DNA of 32,463 nt from assembly GCA_964526565.1 (NCBI GenBank), contig CAZGMC010000043.1, positions 1 through 32,463 of the forward strand, in the 5' to 3' direction. Positions 1 through 8,099 of the stretch are shown here, one piece after another. The first letter of the stretch is position 1. Each line of letters begins with the position of its first letter. The position numbers and the translations under genes are program-made. Below the pieces are notes generated by a model that saw nothing but the letters and a program-made list of their open reading frames with translations, did not search any database and was not told where the DNA came from. Origin of the DNA: CAZGMC01 sp964526565 (GTDB lineage Bacteria > Pseudomonadota > Alphaproteobacteria > DSM-16000 > Inquilinaceae).

Positions 1-1
1 G

Positions 2-607
2 TATGTGCGCGGCATCTACTGGCAGCACATGCCCGAATACGCCGACCGCAACGCTCTGAACGCGGTCCGGCCGCTGCCGGACTTCTACTGGACCGGCGAC
101 ACCGACATGAACTGCATGGCCCAGTGCATCGGCCAGACCAAGCGCGAGGCCTACGCCCACCACATCCAGCGGCTCATGGTCACCGGGAACTTTGCCCTGC
201 TGGCCGGCGTTGCCCCCGAAGAGGTCAACGACTGGTACCTGATCGTGTACGCCGACGCCTGTGACTGGGTGACCCGACCCAACACTCAGGGCATGGCCAT
301 CTTTGCCGACGGCGGCCTGATGGCGTCGAAGCCGTACGCCGCCAGCGGCAACTACATCAGCCGCATGTCGGACTACTGTGGCCACTGCGCCTACTCCGTG
401 AAGCAGAAGACCGGACCGAAGGCCTGTCCGTTCAACTATCTTTACTGGAACTTCCTGATCGAGAACCGCGAGATGCTGGCCGGCAACCCGCGCATGGCAG
501 TCATGTACCGCAGCCTGGACCGCATGAAGCCGGACCACGTCGAAGCGATCCGGCGCGACGCCCGGCGGTTCCTTGATCGCGTCTGCGGCCGAAAGCAGGC
601 GGCCTGA
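2..607 (+). CDS. Fe-S cryptochrome/photolyase-related protein, C-terminal fragment
   Basis: This is the C-terminal 201 residues of a gene that begins before the window; the frame is already open at base 2, so the GTG at base 5 is not its start. The protein belongs to the deoxyribodipyrimidine photolyase-related family (bacterial 6-4 photolyases/cryptochromes of the PhrB type), FAD enzymes that repair UV lesions or sense blue light. Visible family marks are the VRGIYW stretch at the left edge and cysteine codons at 113, 125, 377, 386 and 425. The last three give C-x2-C-x12-C, which together with an upstream cysteine matches the four ligands of the 4Fe-4S cluster in this family. An SDR gene follows 29 bases downstream in the same direction. 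Whether it repairs DNA or signals cannot be told without the N-terminal half. Confidence 0.9.
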   Translation, partial: YVRGIYWQHMPEYADRNALNAVRPLPDFYWTGDTDMNCMAQCIGQTKREAYAHHIQRLMVTGNFALLAGVAPEEVNDWYLIVYADACDWVTRPNTQGMAIFADGGLMASKPYAASGNYISRMSDYCGHCAYSVKQKTGPKACPFNYLYWNFLIENREMLAGNPRMAVMYRSLDRMKPDHVEAIRRDARRFLDRVCGRKQAA

Positions 608-636
608 CCGCTGCGCCGGCCAAGGGAGACCGAGCC

Positions 637-1398
637 ATGACAACCCCCGACGACGGCTGCGCCTGGATCACCGGCGCCAGTTCCGGCATCGGCCGGGCCG
701 CGGCCCTGCGCCTGGCGCGGGACGCCTGGCGCGTCGTCGCCAGTGCGCGCAGTGTCGACGTCCTCGAAGACATGGCCCGCGGCAGCGGCGGACGCATCAT
801 CGCCCAGCCCTGCGACGTGACCGACCGCGATCAGGTCCATGCCACCGTCGCCGCCATCGAGGCGGCGCACGGCCCGATTGCCCTGGCCGTGCTCAGCGCC
901 GGCACGTTCACGCCGGAGACGGTGGAGGACTTCAGCGCCGAAGGCTTCCGCAAGATGGTCGAGGTCAACCTGATGGGCGCCGTGCACTCGGTGGAGGCAC
1001 TGCTGCCGCACTGGCGGGCGCGCAGGCGCGGACACCTGGCGATCATCTCCTCGGTGGCCGGCTACCGCGGGCTGCCGATGTCGCTGGCCTACGGGTCGAC
1101 CAAGGCGGCGCTGATCAACCTTTGTGAAGGATTCAAGTTCGACTTCGACCGGCTCGGGCTCAAGGTGCAGGTGATCAACCCCGGCTTCGTCAAGACGCCA
1201 CTGACCGACAAGAACGAGTTCCCCATGCCGTTCCTGATCGAGGTCGATGACGCCGCCGAACGCATCGTCCGCGGCCTGCGCAGCGACCGGTTCGAGATCG
1301 CCTTCCCCGGCCGCTTCGTCTACATGCTCAAATGGCTGCGCTGCCTGCCATACGGAGTGTACTTCCCGCTGGTCAAGCTGCGCACGGGCAGGCGTTGA
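637..1398 (+). CDS. SDR family NAD(P)-dependent oxidoreductase
   Basis: A 253-residue short-chain dehydrogenase/reductase, the usual length for a classical SDR. The glycine-rich cofactor loop TGASSGIG is at about residues 12-19. The catalytic serine lies in the ISSVAGY stretch, and Tyr and Lys lie in YGSTK. The usual NAG motif reads SAG here (VLSAGTF), a mild deviation. After the PGFVKTPL segment the C-terminus is hydrophobic and basic, as in SDRs that associate with membranes; substrate cannot be deduced. The ATG is preceded by an AAGGGAGA ribosome site about 8 bases upstream. It sits 29 bases behind the photolyase-like gene. SDRs of this type often travel with such photolyases in light or singlet-oxygen stress clusters, so co-transcription is likely, but that role is inferred. 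Confidence 0.9.
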   Translation: MTTPDDGCAWITGASSGIGRAAALRLARDAWRVVASARSVDVLEDMARGSGGRIIAQPCDVTDRDQVHATVAAIEAAHGPIALAVLSAGTFTPETVEDFSAEGFRKMVEVNLMGAVHSVEALLPHWRARRRGHLAIISSVAGYRGLPMSLAYGSTKAALINLCEGFKFDFDRLGLKVQVINPGFVKTPLTDKNEFPMPFLIEVDDAAERIVRGLRSDRFEIAFPGRFVYMLKWLRCLPYGVYFPLVKLRTGRR

Positions 1399-1417
1399 GC
1401 AGGCGTTGAGCAGGCGT
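1388..1417. repeat. 11-bp tandem repeat at the SDR stop codon
   Basis: The unit gcaggcgttga occurs twice, followed by a third incomplete copy (gcaggcgta). The first copy contains the SDR stop codon. It looks like replication slippage at the gene end and has no evident function. Confidence 0.7.
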
Positions 1418-2173
1418 ACCGCCCCTGTCATCCCTTTTCGTGCTTTTCAAGACGGTTGACCCGTGTGCTACCGCCCTTTGCGGTCGAGCGTGGCGCCCTC
1501 CGCTGCTGGCAACTGCCTGTCCCGTTAAATAAAAAACGCCCGGTGATGGTGAAGCCGACAAATACTGATGACATCTGCACCATTCCTGGCAAGATCCCAT
1601 CCGTCATAGCGAGCAAAGCGTGGCGATCCAGTGGTGCCGCAAGCGCAATCGGCGACTTGCTGAACTGGCGGCGTCGGACCTGGATCGCCACGCTTTGCTC
1701 GCGATGACGGCCTTTCTGGTGTATATATTTTGCAGAATACCGAAGAGCATTTCACATACCGAAGCGGTCGACCTGTACCATGCATGCCCGCTTGGCACCA
1801 GCCGTTGCCGTCGTCCGGTCATAAGGAAGGGCCGCTGGCATCACCAATTTCTCGCACGCCCGGGGCTTCCAGACACGCGGAACGTGGTCCTCTGGCGCTT
1901 GTGTCCGGCAGCGACGCATGCTAGGACTACAATCCTGCAAAGTTCGGCGGGAAGGAACGCGACGGATGATGAAGGTGCGGGCGGGACGACGGGCGCAGAC
2001 GGCAGCAGAGGGCGGCGGCGAGCCCGCCCCGCCTGCAACACCGCCGTCCCCGGTGCAAGCGTTGCACGATCCAGAACGACCAATTATCACAATGACTTGC
2101 TGCGCAACAAGCCGGTTGCACCGAGGTTGCACGGCGATTGCCGCAGGACAGCGGTCGCCGCCTGCCGTCCTTC
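1399..2173. other. Gene-free stretch between the SDR gene and opgH
   Basis: About 775 bases lie between the SDR stop and the opgH stop. Frames open here on both strands have no recognisable domain or convincing ribosome site and are not called. The content is a short tandem repeat at the SDR end, an A-rich run near 1527-1539, and one copy of the 108-bp inverted-repeat element at 1602-1709. I saw no tRNA and no clear terminator with a T-run. Confidence 0.6.
1602..1709 (-). repeat. 108-bp inverted-repeat element, copy A
   Basis: The two 30-base ends are inverted repeats of each other with one mismatch (29 of 30). They begin cgtcatagcgagcaaagcg and end with the complement. The middle is not palindromic. 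Read on the minus strand it resembles the middles of the copies at 29557-29665 and 29810-29917, so the element has an orientation and this copy is inverted relative to the other two. The ends belong to the widespread family of bacterial intergenic palindromes starting cgtcattgcgag. It could fold into a long hairpin. There is no coding capacity. Confidence 0.85.
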
Positions 2174-4207
2174 TCACGCCGCGGCGGCCAGGCGGGCGTG
2201 GTGCAGGTCGGCGAGCAGGTCGGCGTCGAACAGGACGGCAGTCTTCTCCGCAGACGACAGGCCGGCGGGCTCGTGCGCCGCCGCGGCAACGGCCAGCTTG
2301 TCGCGGGCCGAGTGCAGCATGTCCGGGTCCCCGGCTCCGGCATCGCTGTGGGCCGGCAGCAGGCTGAGGTGCACGGCGTGCGCCAGCGGGTCGGAGACGA
2401 CCAGGCTCAGCCCGTCAGCGCCGGCCGGCACCAGCGACCGGTAGATCTCGGCCAGGGTTTCCGCCCGGTGCAGGACCGGTGGCCGGTCGGCCTCCTCCGG
2501 GATCACGAACAGGCGCCGGTGGCGCGCCGAGGCGCCGGCGCCGCGCCGCGCCGACAGCAGGTTGAGCGGGATGGCCAGCAGCAGCCCGAACACCAGCGGC
2601 AACAGCCACCAGAACAACACCGGCGACACGGCCCAGGCCGTCGCGCCCAGCGCCAGGCCGAACAGCGTGTGGCCGGCGTGGCGCGCCGCCGCCTCGCCCA
2701 GCGTCACATGCCCGTCGTCGCGGCGCTGCTTCGTCCAGCCGGCGTCACGGCCGCGCAGGATGTCGACGACGAAGCGGCTGTGGAACAGCATCATCACCGG
2801 CGCCATCAGCGCCGAGAACAGCATCTCCAGCACCATGGACAGGCCGGCCCGCGTCCGGCCGCCGAAGCCGGCGGCAGACCCGCGATCGCCCAGGACCAGC
2901 GCCAAGCCGAGCAGCTTGGGCACGGCCAGCATGCCCATGGTCACCGCGAACAGCGCCCCGGCCCGCGCCGTATCGAGCGTCGGCCAGACCGGGAACAGCG
3001 TCTCGTGGTCCGGGAAATAGGGTGGCGCGAAGACCTGGGCGTGCACCGCCATCAGCAGGCCGCAGGTCAGGAACACCAGCCACAGCGGCGACGAAAGGTA
3101 CGACATGATGCCCATCGCCAGGTGCAAGCGGCTGATCGGGTGCAGGCCCCGCGCCACCAGCACGCGCAGGTGCTGCAGGTTGCCCTGGCACCAGCGCCGG
3201 TCGCGCTTGGCGAAATCGAGCATCGTCGGCGGCGTCTCCTCGTAGCTGCCGCCCAGCTCGGGCAGCAGCCACACGCGCCAGCCGGCGCGGCGCAGCAGGG
3301 CCGCCTCGACGAAGTCGTGGCTGAGGATGTGGCCGCCGAACGGCGCCCAGCCCGGCAGCTCGGGCAGGCCGCAGGCGTCCATGAAGGCGCGCGTGCGGAT
3401 GATGGCGTTGTGGCCCCAGAAGTTGCCGTCGCCGAGCTGCCAGAACGCCTGGCCCGCGGCGAACACCGGGCCGTACAGGCGGCTGGCGAACTGGTGCAGG
3501 CGGGCGAACAGGGTGTGCCGGCCGATGATCACCGGCGGCGACTGGATCAGGCCCACGTCCGGGTTCACCGCCATCAGCCGCGCCATGGTCACCAGCGTCC
3601 GCCCGTCCATGACGCTGTCGGCGTCGAGCACCACCATGGTCTCGTAGCGGCGCCCCCAGCGGCGGCAGAAGTCGGCGACGTTGCCGGCCTTGCGCCCGGT
3701 GTTGCGCCGCCGCTTTCTGTAGAAGATTCTTCCCTGGCCGCCGACCCGCCGGCACAGCGCCGCCCAGCCGATTTCCTCGGCGACCCACACGTCCGGGTCG
3801 GTGGTGTCGCTGAGGATGAAGACGTCGAAGGCGTCGAGCTGCCCGGTCGCCGCCAGGGAGCGGTAGACGGCCTCCAGGTTGGCGTACACGTGCGCCGGGT
3901 CCTCGTTGTAGACGGGGACCAGGATCGCCGTCCGCCCCGTCAGGCGTGCGTCCGGCGCCGCCCGGACCAGGCCGGCGGGCGGACCAAGGCGCCAGGTCAG
4001 CACGAAGAACCCGGCCAGCGACGCCCAGAACGACAGCGCCACCCAGACGAAGTTGACAGCGAACAACGCGATCAACCCGACCTCGACCCAGGTCAGGCCG
4101 CTGACGCGCAGGACCTCGTGGAGTTCCACCGTGGCGATGGCGGTCGAGGCGCCCGTCGCGCCGAAGATCCCGGCCCGCCGGCCGAGCGCCTGCCAGGACG
4201 TGCCCAT
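2174..4207 (-). CDS. opgH: Glucan biosynthesis glucosyltransferase OpgH (MdoH)
   Basis: A 677-residue inner-membrane GT2 glucosyltransferase that polymerises glucose from UDP-glucose into the beta-glucan backbone of osmoregulated periplasmic glucans. Visible features are two N-terminal hydrophobic segments, the nucleotide-binding start VPVYNED, the DAD motif in VVLDADS, GHNAIIR, the acceptor-site RDRRWCQGN (the QxxRW region of this family), and then several C-terminal membrane segments. It is shorter than the E. coli enzyme (about 850 residues) because it lacks most of the long cytoplasmic N-terminus. Its start lies 23 bases after a small ORF that itself overlaps opgG, and a GGAG ribosome site precedes the ATG, so the three genes should be one transcript. 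UDP-glucose would come from GalU, also encoded in this window. Confidence 0.95.
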   Translation of the reverse strand: MGTSWQALGRRAGIFGATGASTAIATVELHEVLRVSGLTWVEVGLIALFAVNFVWVALSFWASLAGFFVLTWRLGPPAGLVRAAPDARLTGRTAILVPVYNEDPAHVYANLEAVYRSLAATGQLDAFDVFILSDTTDPDVWVAEEIGWAALCRRVGGQGRIFYRKRRRNTGRKAGNVADFCRRWGRRYETMVVLDADSVMDGRTLVTMARLMAVNPDVGLIQSPPVIIGRHTLFARLHQFASRLYGPVFAAGQAFWQLGDGNFWGHNAIIRTRAFMDACGLPELPGWAPFGGHILSHDFVEAALLRRAGWRVWLLPELGGSYEETPPTMLDFAKRDRRWCQGNLQHLRVLVARGLHPISRLHLAMGIMSYLSSPLWLVFLTCGLLMAVHAQVFAPPYFPDHETLFPVWPTLDTARAGALFAVTMGMLAVPKLLGLALVLGDRGSAAGFGGRTRAGLSMVLEMLFSALMAPVMMLFHSRFVVDILRGRDAGWTKQRRDDGHVTLGEAAARHAGHTLFGLALGATAWAVSPVLFWWLLPLVFGLLLAIPLNLLSARRGAGASARHRRLFVIPEEADRPPVLHRAETLAEIYRSLVPAGADGLSLVVSDPLAHAVHLSLLPAHSDAGAGDPDMLHSARDKLAVAAAAHEPAGLSSAEKTAVLFDADLLADLHHARLAAAA

Positions 4208-4230
4208 GCTGCCGCTCCGCTACCGAAGGC

Positions 4231-4698
4231 TCAGTCCTGCGGACCGCGGCGGGCCAGACGGACGCGCGTCCGCCCACGGCTCCACACCGGCTCCAGCGAC
4301 TGGTCGAGCATGGCGCCCGGCACCGCCGGCGGCACGCCCTGCAGGCGACTGTCCTGCAGCACCGCGATCAGGTCCGGCGGCGGCGACTCCAGCAGGGCCC
4401 CCGGCCAGTGGCCGGCACCGCCCTGCATCAGGAAGGCGGCGCGCGCCCCGCTGACGGTGGCCGGACCGGCGGCACGGCCCAGCAGCGCAGCGAACCAGGC
4501 GCGCACCCGCGCATCCGCATGGGCCACGGCGGCGGCCGGCTCGTCCCGCGGCACCGCCGGGTCGGCGAGCACGACCGCGGCCAGCCGTCGGCCCTCCGCC
4601 TCATCGCAGCCGAGGCCGGAAAAGAAGCGCAGCAGCGCGGGCTCGGCCGCACCGCCGGTGCCGGTCTGGTCGACGGGAGGCGGGCTCAGGATGTCCAC
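4231..4698 (-). CDS. Small unknown protein between opgG and opgH
   Basis: A 155-residue ORF whose GTG start (4696-4698) overlaps the end of opgG by 13 bases; it ends 23 bases before opgH. It is Ala- and Pro-rich, without a clear signal peptide or membrane segment, and I recognise no domain. The frame stays open far upstream, antisense-like inside opgG, but that part is a shadow because opgG reads as a proper protein there. Tight coupling on both sides argues that it is translated. Rhodobacter sphaeroides has an extra gene (opgI) between opgG and opgH, so the position is comparable, but I cannot show homology. An alternative is that it is a detached piece of the long OpgH N-terminus found in other bacteria. 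Confidence 0.6.
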   Translation of the reverse strand: MDILSPPPVDQTGTGGAAEPALLRFFSGLGCDEAEGRRLAAVVLADPAVPRDEPAAAVAHADARVRAWFAALLGRAAGPATVSGARAAFLMQGGAGHWPGALLESPPPDLIAVLQDSRLQGVPPAVPGAMLDQSLEPVWSRGRTRVRLARRGPQD

Positions 4699-6209
4699 TG
4701 ATAGCTCCAGGTTTCGGTCAGCGCCGTCTCGTCGAGGCGCAGGAAGGCGCGCATCTCGACGGGACGGTGGGACTCCGGTGTCAGGTCGAAGAACATGCGC
4801 CAGCCACCGACGGCGTCGTTGTGCACTGCGACGGGGTTGTGCACCTCGCCGTGCCATACGGTGATGACCGGCTCGACCGGCGCATCCGGCGCCAGATCGT
4901 CGAGCGGGCCGCCGGCGAAGTCGACGACGAACTTGCGGCTGCCGGCGACATGGCCGGTGCCGACCGAGGTGCCGGTCACCGTGCCGCCCGCCGGCGACTC
5001 GGGCGCGGCACTGCACCAGTGCAGGCGATAGGCGAAGGCCAGCTCGCCGCCCGGTTCCACCGGCTCGTCGGGCACCCAATAGGCCACGATATTGTCGTGG
5101 ATCTCCTCGTCGGTCGGGATCTCGACGAGCTGCACGCGACCGGGGCCCCAGTCGCCCTGCGGTTCGACCCAGGCGCTCGGGCGCAGCTCGGAGCGGGCCT
5201 CCAGGTCCTGATAGGCACCGAAGTCGCGCTCGCGCTGCATCAGGCCGAAGCCGCGCGGGTTCTCGTCCAGGAACGAGCTGATGCGCAGGCTCTCGGGGTT
5301 GACCAGCGGCCGCCAGATCCACTCGCCGGCCCCGGTCCACAGGGCCAGGCCGTCGGAGTCGTGGACGCGCGGGCGGAAATCGTCGGCGCCGAGGCGGTCG
5401 TTCGGGCCGAACAGGTACATGCTGGTCAGCGGCGCCAGGCCCAGCCGCTCCATGGCGGCGCGCGGGTACAGCACCGCCGACACCTCCAGCACCGTGGTGT
5501 CGCCCGGAACGATGGTGAAGGTGTACGCGCCGGCGACGCTGGGGCTGTCGAGCAGGGCGTACACGACCACCCGGTCGGCATCCGGCGCCGGCCGCTTGAT
5601 CCAGAACGCGGTGAAGGCCGGGAATTCCTCGCCCTGCCGGGTCGCCGTGTTGACGGCCAGGCCACGCGCCGACAAACCATAGCGATGGCCGCGGCCGAGC
5701 GCGCGGAAATAGCTGGCGCCGAGAAAGACGGCCAGCTCGTCGAAATAGTCCTGCCGGTTCAGCGGATGGTGCAGACGGAAGCCGGCGAAGCCCAGGTCCT
5801 CCCGCAGCGGCGGCAGCTCGTTGCGGCCGTAGTCGAACAGCTCCGCCAGGTACAGCACCTCGCGGGCCATGCCGTCCTGGACCTCGAAGATGTGCACGGG
5901 CGTCTGGAACAGCCAGCCCGTGTGGAAGAACTGGGCATGGAACGGCAGTCCGGCATCGCGCCACAGCGCCTGGTCCGGATCGAAGCGGATGTCGCGGTGC
6001 TGGTCGTAGGTCAGCTCGGCCAGCACCTCCGGCAGCGGCGGCTGCGGCGGCCGGTAGGGCGAAGCCGCCAGCTCGCGCGCCCGGTCGCGCAGCCAGGCCT
6101 CGCTGAACGGGGTGCCCTCCGTGGCGACGGAGGCGGCGCGCAGTGCCGGTGGAGCCAGGGATAAACCGGTCAGAGCGGCGGCGGCAGTCACGAAGGTTCT
6201 GCGTTTCAT
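4686..6209 (-). CDS. opgG: Periplasmic glucan biosynthesis protein OpgG/OpgD family
   Basis: A 507-residue exported protein of the MdoG/OpgG family, which acts in the periplasm on the glucan chain made by OpgH. The start is the ATG at 6209, giving an N-terminus MKRRTFVTAAAALTG followed by a hydrophobic stretch and an APPALRA cleavage region. The frame is open further upstream, but the earlier Met would put about 60 charged residues before the signal peptide. The body shows the family's aromatic-rich segments such as YDQHRDIRF, FQTPVHIFEV, SMYLFGPNDR and GEWIWRPL. The twin-arginine pair suggests Tat export, as known for E. coli OpgD, whereas OpgG uses Sec, so OpgD is a fair alternative name. 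It is first in an operon with a small ORF and opgH. Confidence 0.93.
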   Translation of the reverse strand: MKRRTFVTAAAALTGLSLAPPALRAASVATEGTPFSEAWLRDRARELAASPYRPPQPPLPEVLAELTYDQHRDIRFDPDQALWRDAGLPFHAQFFHTGWLFQTPVHIFEVQDGMAREVLYLAELFDYGRNELPPLREDLGFAGFRLHHPLNRQDYFDELAVFLGASYFRALGRGHRYGLSARGLAVNTATRQGEEFPAFTAFWIKRPAPDADRVVVYALLDSPSVAGAYTFTIVPGDTTVLEVSAVLYPRAAMERLGLAPLTSMYLFGPNDRLGADDFRPRVHDSDGLALWTGAGEWIWRPLVNPESLRISSFLDENPRGFGLMQRERDFGAYQDLEARSELRPSAWVEPQGDWGPGRVQLVEIPTDEEIHDNIVAYWVPDEPVEPGGELAFAYRLHWCSAAPESPAGGTVTGTSVGTGHVAGSRKFVVDFAGGPLDDLAPDAPVEPVITVWHGEVHNPVAVHNDAVGGWRMFFDLTPESHRPVEMRAFLRLDETALTETWSYQWTS

Positions 6210-6552
6210 TGCGATCCGGTACAAACGGGTGCCACGTCGCCCATGCAGCAACGGGCCATCGGGGAAAATCCCTGACGCGGGGCAGGGCCCCGCGCACGGA
6301 CGGCGGCACGGACAGTGCCTTGGCCGCCTCAAGCTCAAGCTCCGGAACTCCGGCAATTTCATGATGCCGCCACAGCGGTCTCCCCCACGCGGCATCGCGT
6401 TATATATGAAGCGGTGGTGAAGCCACTATGCAGAACCCGAATATTGTTACACTCGCCGCCATTGATTGCATGCAGCGCTGCCGTGCTCCCGAACCCGGTC
6501 AGCACCACGGCAGCCATCGCGTGAAACTGCCCCCATCAGCTTCCGCCGCCTC
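6210..6552. promoter_or_regulatory. Divergent intergenic region between opgG and the creatininase-like gene
   Basis: About 340 bases separate two divergently read operons, so promoters for both must lie here or start inside it. It holds an AT-rich patch (gttatatatgaag, near 6400-6412) and another near 6440-6450 (atattgttacac) that stand out from the GC-rich surroundings and are the likeliest promoter elements. I could not pair convincing -35 and -10 boxes. No RNA gene or repeat was seen. Confidence 0.35.
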
Positions 6553-7293
6553 ATGATCCGCACCAGCCTCGCCTCATCAGCGTCGATCGCCGCCAGCCGC
6601 CCGCCGTTCGCCGTGCTGCCCATCGGCGCCTTCGAGCAGCACGGCCCCGGCCTGCCGCTGACCACGGACACGCTGATCGCCGCCGAGCTGGCCGCGCGGC
6701 TGGCCGAGGCGCACGGGGCGCTGCTGCTGTCGCCAGTGACCATCTCCTGCTCCCACGAGCACGCGGGGTTCGCCGGCACGGTGTCGATCTCGGCGCCGAC
6801 GCTGTACGCGATGGTGCGTGACGTGCACGCGTCGCTGGCCGGCTCCGGCCTGGACCGGCTGGTGGCGGTCAACGCCCACGGCGGCAACCATGTGCTGGCC
6901 AACCTGGCGCAGGAGCTGAACGTGGCGGACCCGCGCCTGCTGGTGCTGCCGACGGCCGGCGACTGGGCCGCCGCCGCGGCCGCCGCGGGCATCGAGACCG
7001 CGCCCGAGACCGACATGCACGGCGGCGAGATCGAGACATCGATCCTGCTCCACGCCTGCCCCGCGGCGGTGACTCCGGGCGCGCCCGACGAGGTCAACGA
7101 CGCGCGCGACCTGCTCCACGCCGTCGGCATGGCCGGGCTGACCCGCAGCGGCGTCATCGGCCGGCCCGGCCGCGCCTCGGCCGGGAAGGGCGCGCGGCTG
7201 CTCGAGGCCCTGACCGGGCGGTTCGGCGAGCACCTGCGCAGCGTCGGCTGGGTAGCGGCGGCGGACGCCGGAGCAGCGGCAGCGGCGCCATGA
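6553..7293 (+). CDS. Creatininase family amidohydrolase-like protein
   Basis: A 246-residue protein of the creatininase/MftE superfamily, metal-dependent amidohydrolases acting on creatinine, formamides or peptide tails. The family marks are GAFEQHGPGLPLTTDT (metal-binding Glu, His and Asp), SHEHAGFAGT, NAHGGN and DMHGGEIETS. The ATG at 6553 is chosen because homologous sequence starts close behind it; a TTG at 6466 would add 29 residues of unconvincing sequence. No strong ribosome site is seen before either. The stop overlaps the next gene as ATGA, so it is the first gene of a four-gene coupled operon. The substrate is unknown. No mycofactocin genes accompany it, so an MftE role is unlikely on present evidence. 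Confidence 0.85.
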   Translation: MIRTSLASSASIAASRPPFAVLPIGAFEQHGPGLPLTTDTLIAAELAARLAEAHGALLLSPVTISCSHEHAGFAGTVSISAPTLYAMVRDVHASLAGSGLDRLVAVNAHGGNHVLANLAQELNVADPRLLVLPTAGDWAAAAAAAGIETAPETDMHGGEIETSILLHACPAAVTPGAPDEVNDARDLLHAVGMAGLTRSGVIGRPGRASAGKGARLLEALTGRFGEHLRSVGWVAAADAGAAAAAP

Positions 7294-8099
7294 CGGCAGG
7301 CCGGATCCATATGGTGGCGTTTCCGGTCATCGCCCTGCTGGCGGGTTGCGGGACGGCCCTGGCGGCCACGGCACTCGCCATCCAGTCGGCGGCCGGCAGC
7401 ATGACCTATCAGGCGGCCGGTGCTGTCGCCTGCTTCGCCGTCGTCGGGCTGGGCGTGATCGCCGGCCTGGGCCGCGATGCATCACGGGTGCGGTTCGGGG
7501 CGGCGAACACCGTGACGCTGCTGCGCGCCATGATGGCGAGCCTGCTGGCCGGTCTGACATTCAGCCCGCTGGCGGGGCCGGGCCCGGCCTGGGCGGTGGT
7601 CGTTGTGGCGGTGGCGGCGCTGGTGCTGGATGGCGTCGATGGTTTCCTGGCGCGGCGGTACGGACAAACGTCGCGCTTCGGTGCCCGATTCGACATGGAG
7701 GTCGACGCGCTGCTGCTGCTCGTGCTGTCGCTGCTGGTGGCGCAGGCCGGCAAGGCCGGGCCCTGGGTGCTGGGCATCGGTCTGGCCCGCCCCGCCTTCG
7801 CTGCCGCCGGACGGGCGTGCCCGTGGCTGCGCGCCGACCTGCCCGACAGCCGGCGCCGCAAGGTGGTGTGCGTGATCCAGGGCATCGCCCTGGCCGTGGC
7901 GCTGGCGCCGGTCGTGCCGCCGGCTGCGGCAAGCAGCGTTGCCGCCGCGGCATTGACGCTGCTGCTCTTGTCGTTCGCAGGAGATATCCGGTGGCTGTAC
8001 CGTCAGCGCCGCAGCCGCGGTCAACCCAAGGAAGGAGCGTCGTCATGGCCCACGGCATCCGCCGGCTCGTCGCACTCGCCGTCGCCGTCATCGGGCTGA
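7290..8099 (+). CDS. CDP-alcohol phosphatidyltransferase family membrane protein
   Basis: A 269-residue integral membrane enzyme. It carries the full CDP-alcohol phosphotransferase signature D-x2-D-G-x2-A-R-x8-G-x3-D-x3-D, beginning LDGVDGFLARR at about residue 110, with all four metal-binding aspartates present. The rest is mostly hydrophobic helices. Such enzymes transfer a phosphoalcohol from a CDP-linked donor to a hydroxyl acceptor in phospholipid or related synthesis; which one cannot be said. The start overlaps the creatininase stop (ATGA). The last 18 codons or so overlap the start of yceI in another frame and encode a Ser/Pro-rich tail of low complexity, suggesting that the functional protein ends near the RWLYRQRR segment. 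Confidence 0.88.
   Translation: MTAGRIHMVAFPVIALLAGCGTALAATALAIQSAAGSMTYQAAGAVACFAVVGLGVIAGLGRDASRVRFGAANTVTLLRAMMASLLAGLTFSPLAGPGPAWAVVVVAVAALVLDGVDGFLARRYGQTSRFGARFDMEVDALLLLVLSLLVAQAGKAGPWVLGIGLARPAFAAAGRACPWLRADLPDSRRRKVVCVIQGIALAVALAPVVPPAAASSVAAAALTLLLLSFAGDIRWLYRQRRSRGQPKEGASSWPTASAGSSHSPSPSSG

Noticed and set aside
1399..2173. tRNA or small RNA gene in the long gene-free stretch
   Set aside because: No T-arm (gttcgaatc-type) sequence or cloverleaf arms were found; the strong hairpin is the repeat element.
2138..4864. A 908-codon open frame on the plus strand over opgH
   Set aside because: It is antisense to a clear OpgH, rich in Gln/Arg/Ala/Pro with no domain. Such stop-poor antisense frames are expected at this GC content.
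4699..6309. Upstream extension of the small opgG-opgH ORF to nearly 700 codons
   Set aside because: That part overlaps opgG out of frame and is Arg/Pro-rich shadow sequence. The overlapping GTG at 4698 gives a sensible start.
6466..6552. TTG start at 6466 for the creatininase-like protein
   Set aside because: It would add 29 residues of Ser/Arg/Pro-rich sequence not typical of the family; the ATG at 6553 is closer to the conserved core.
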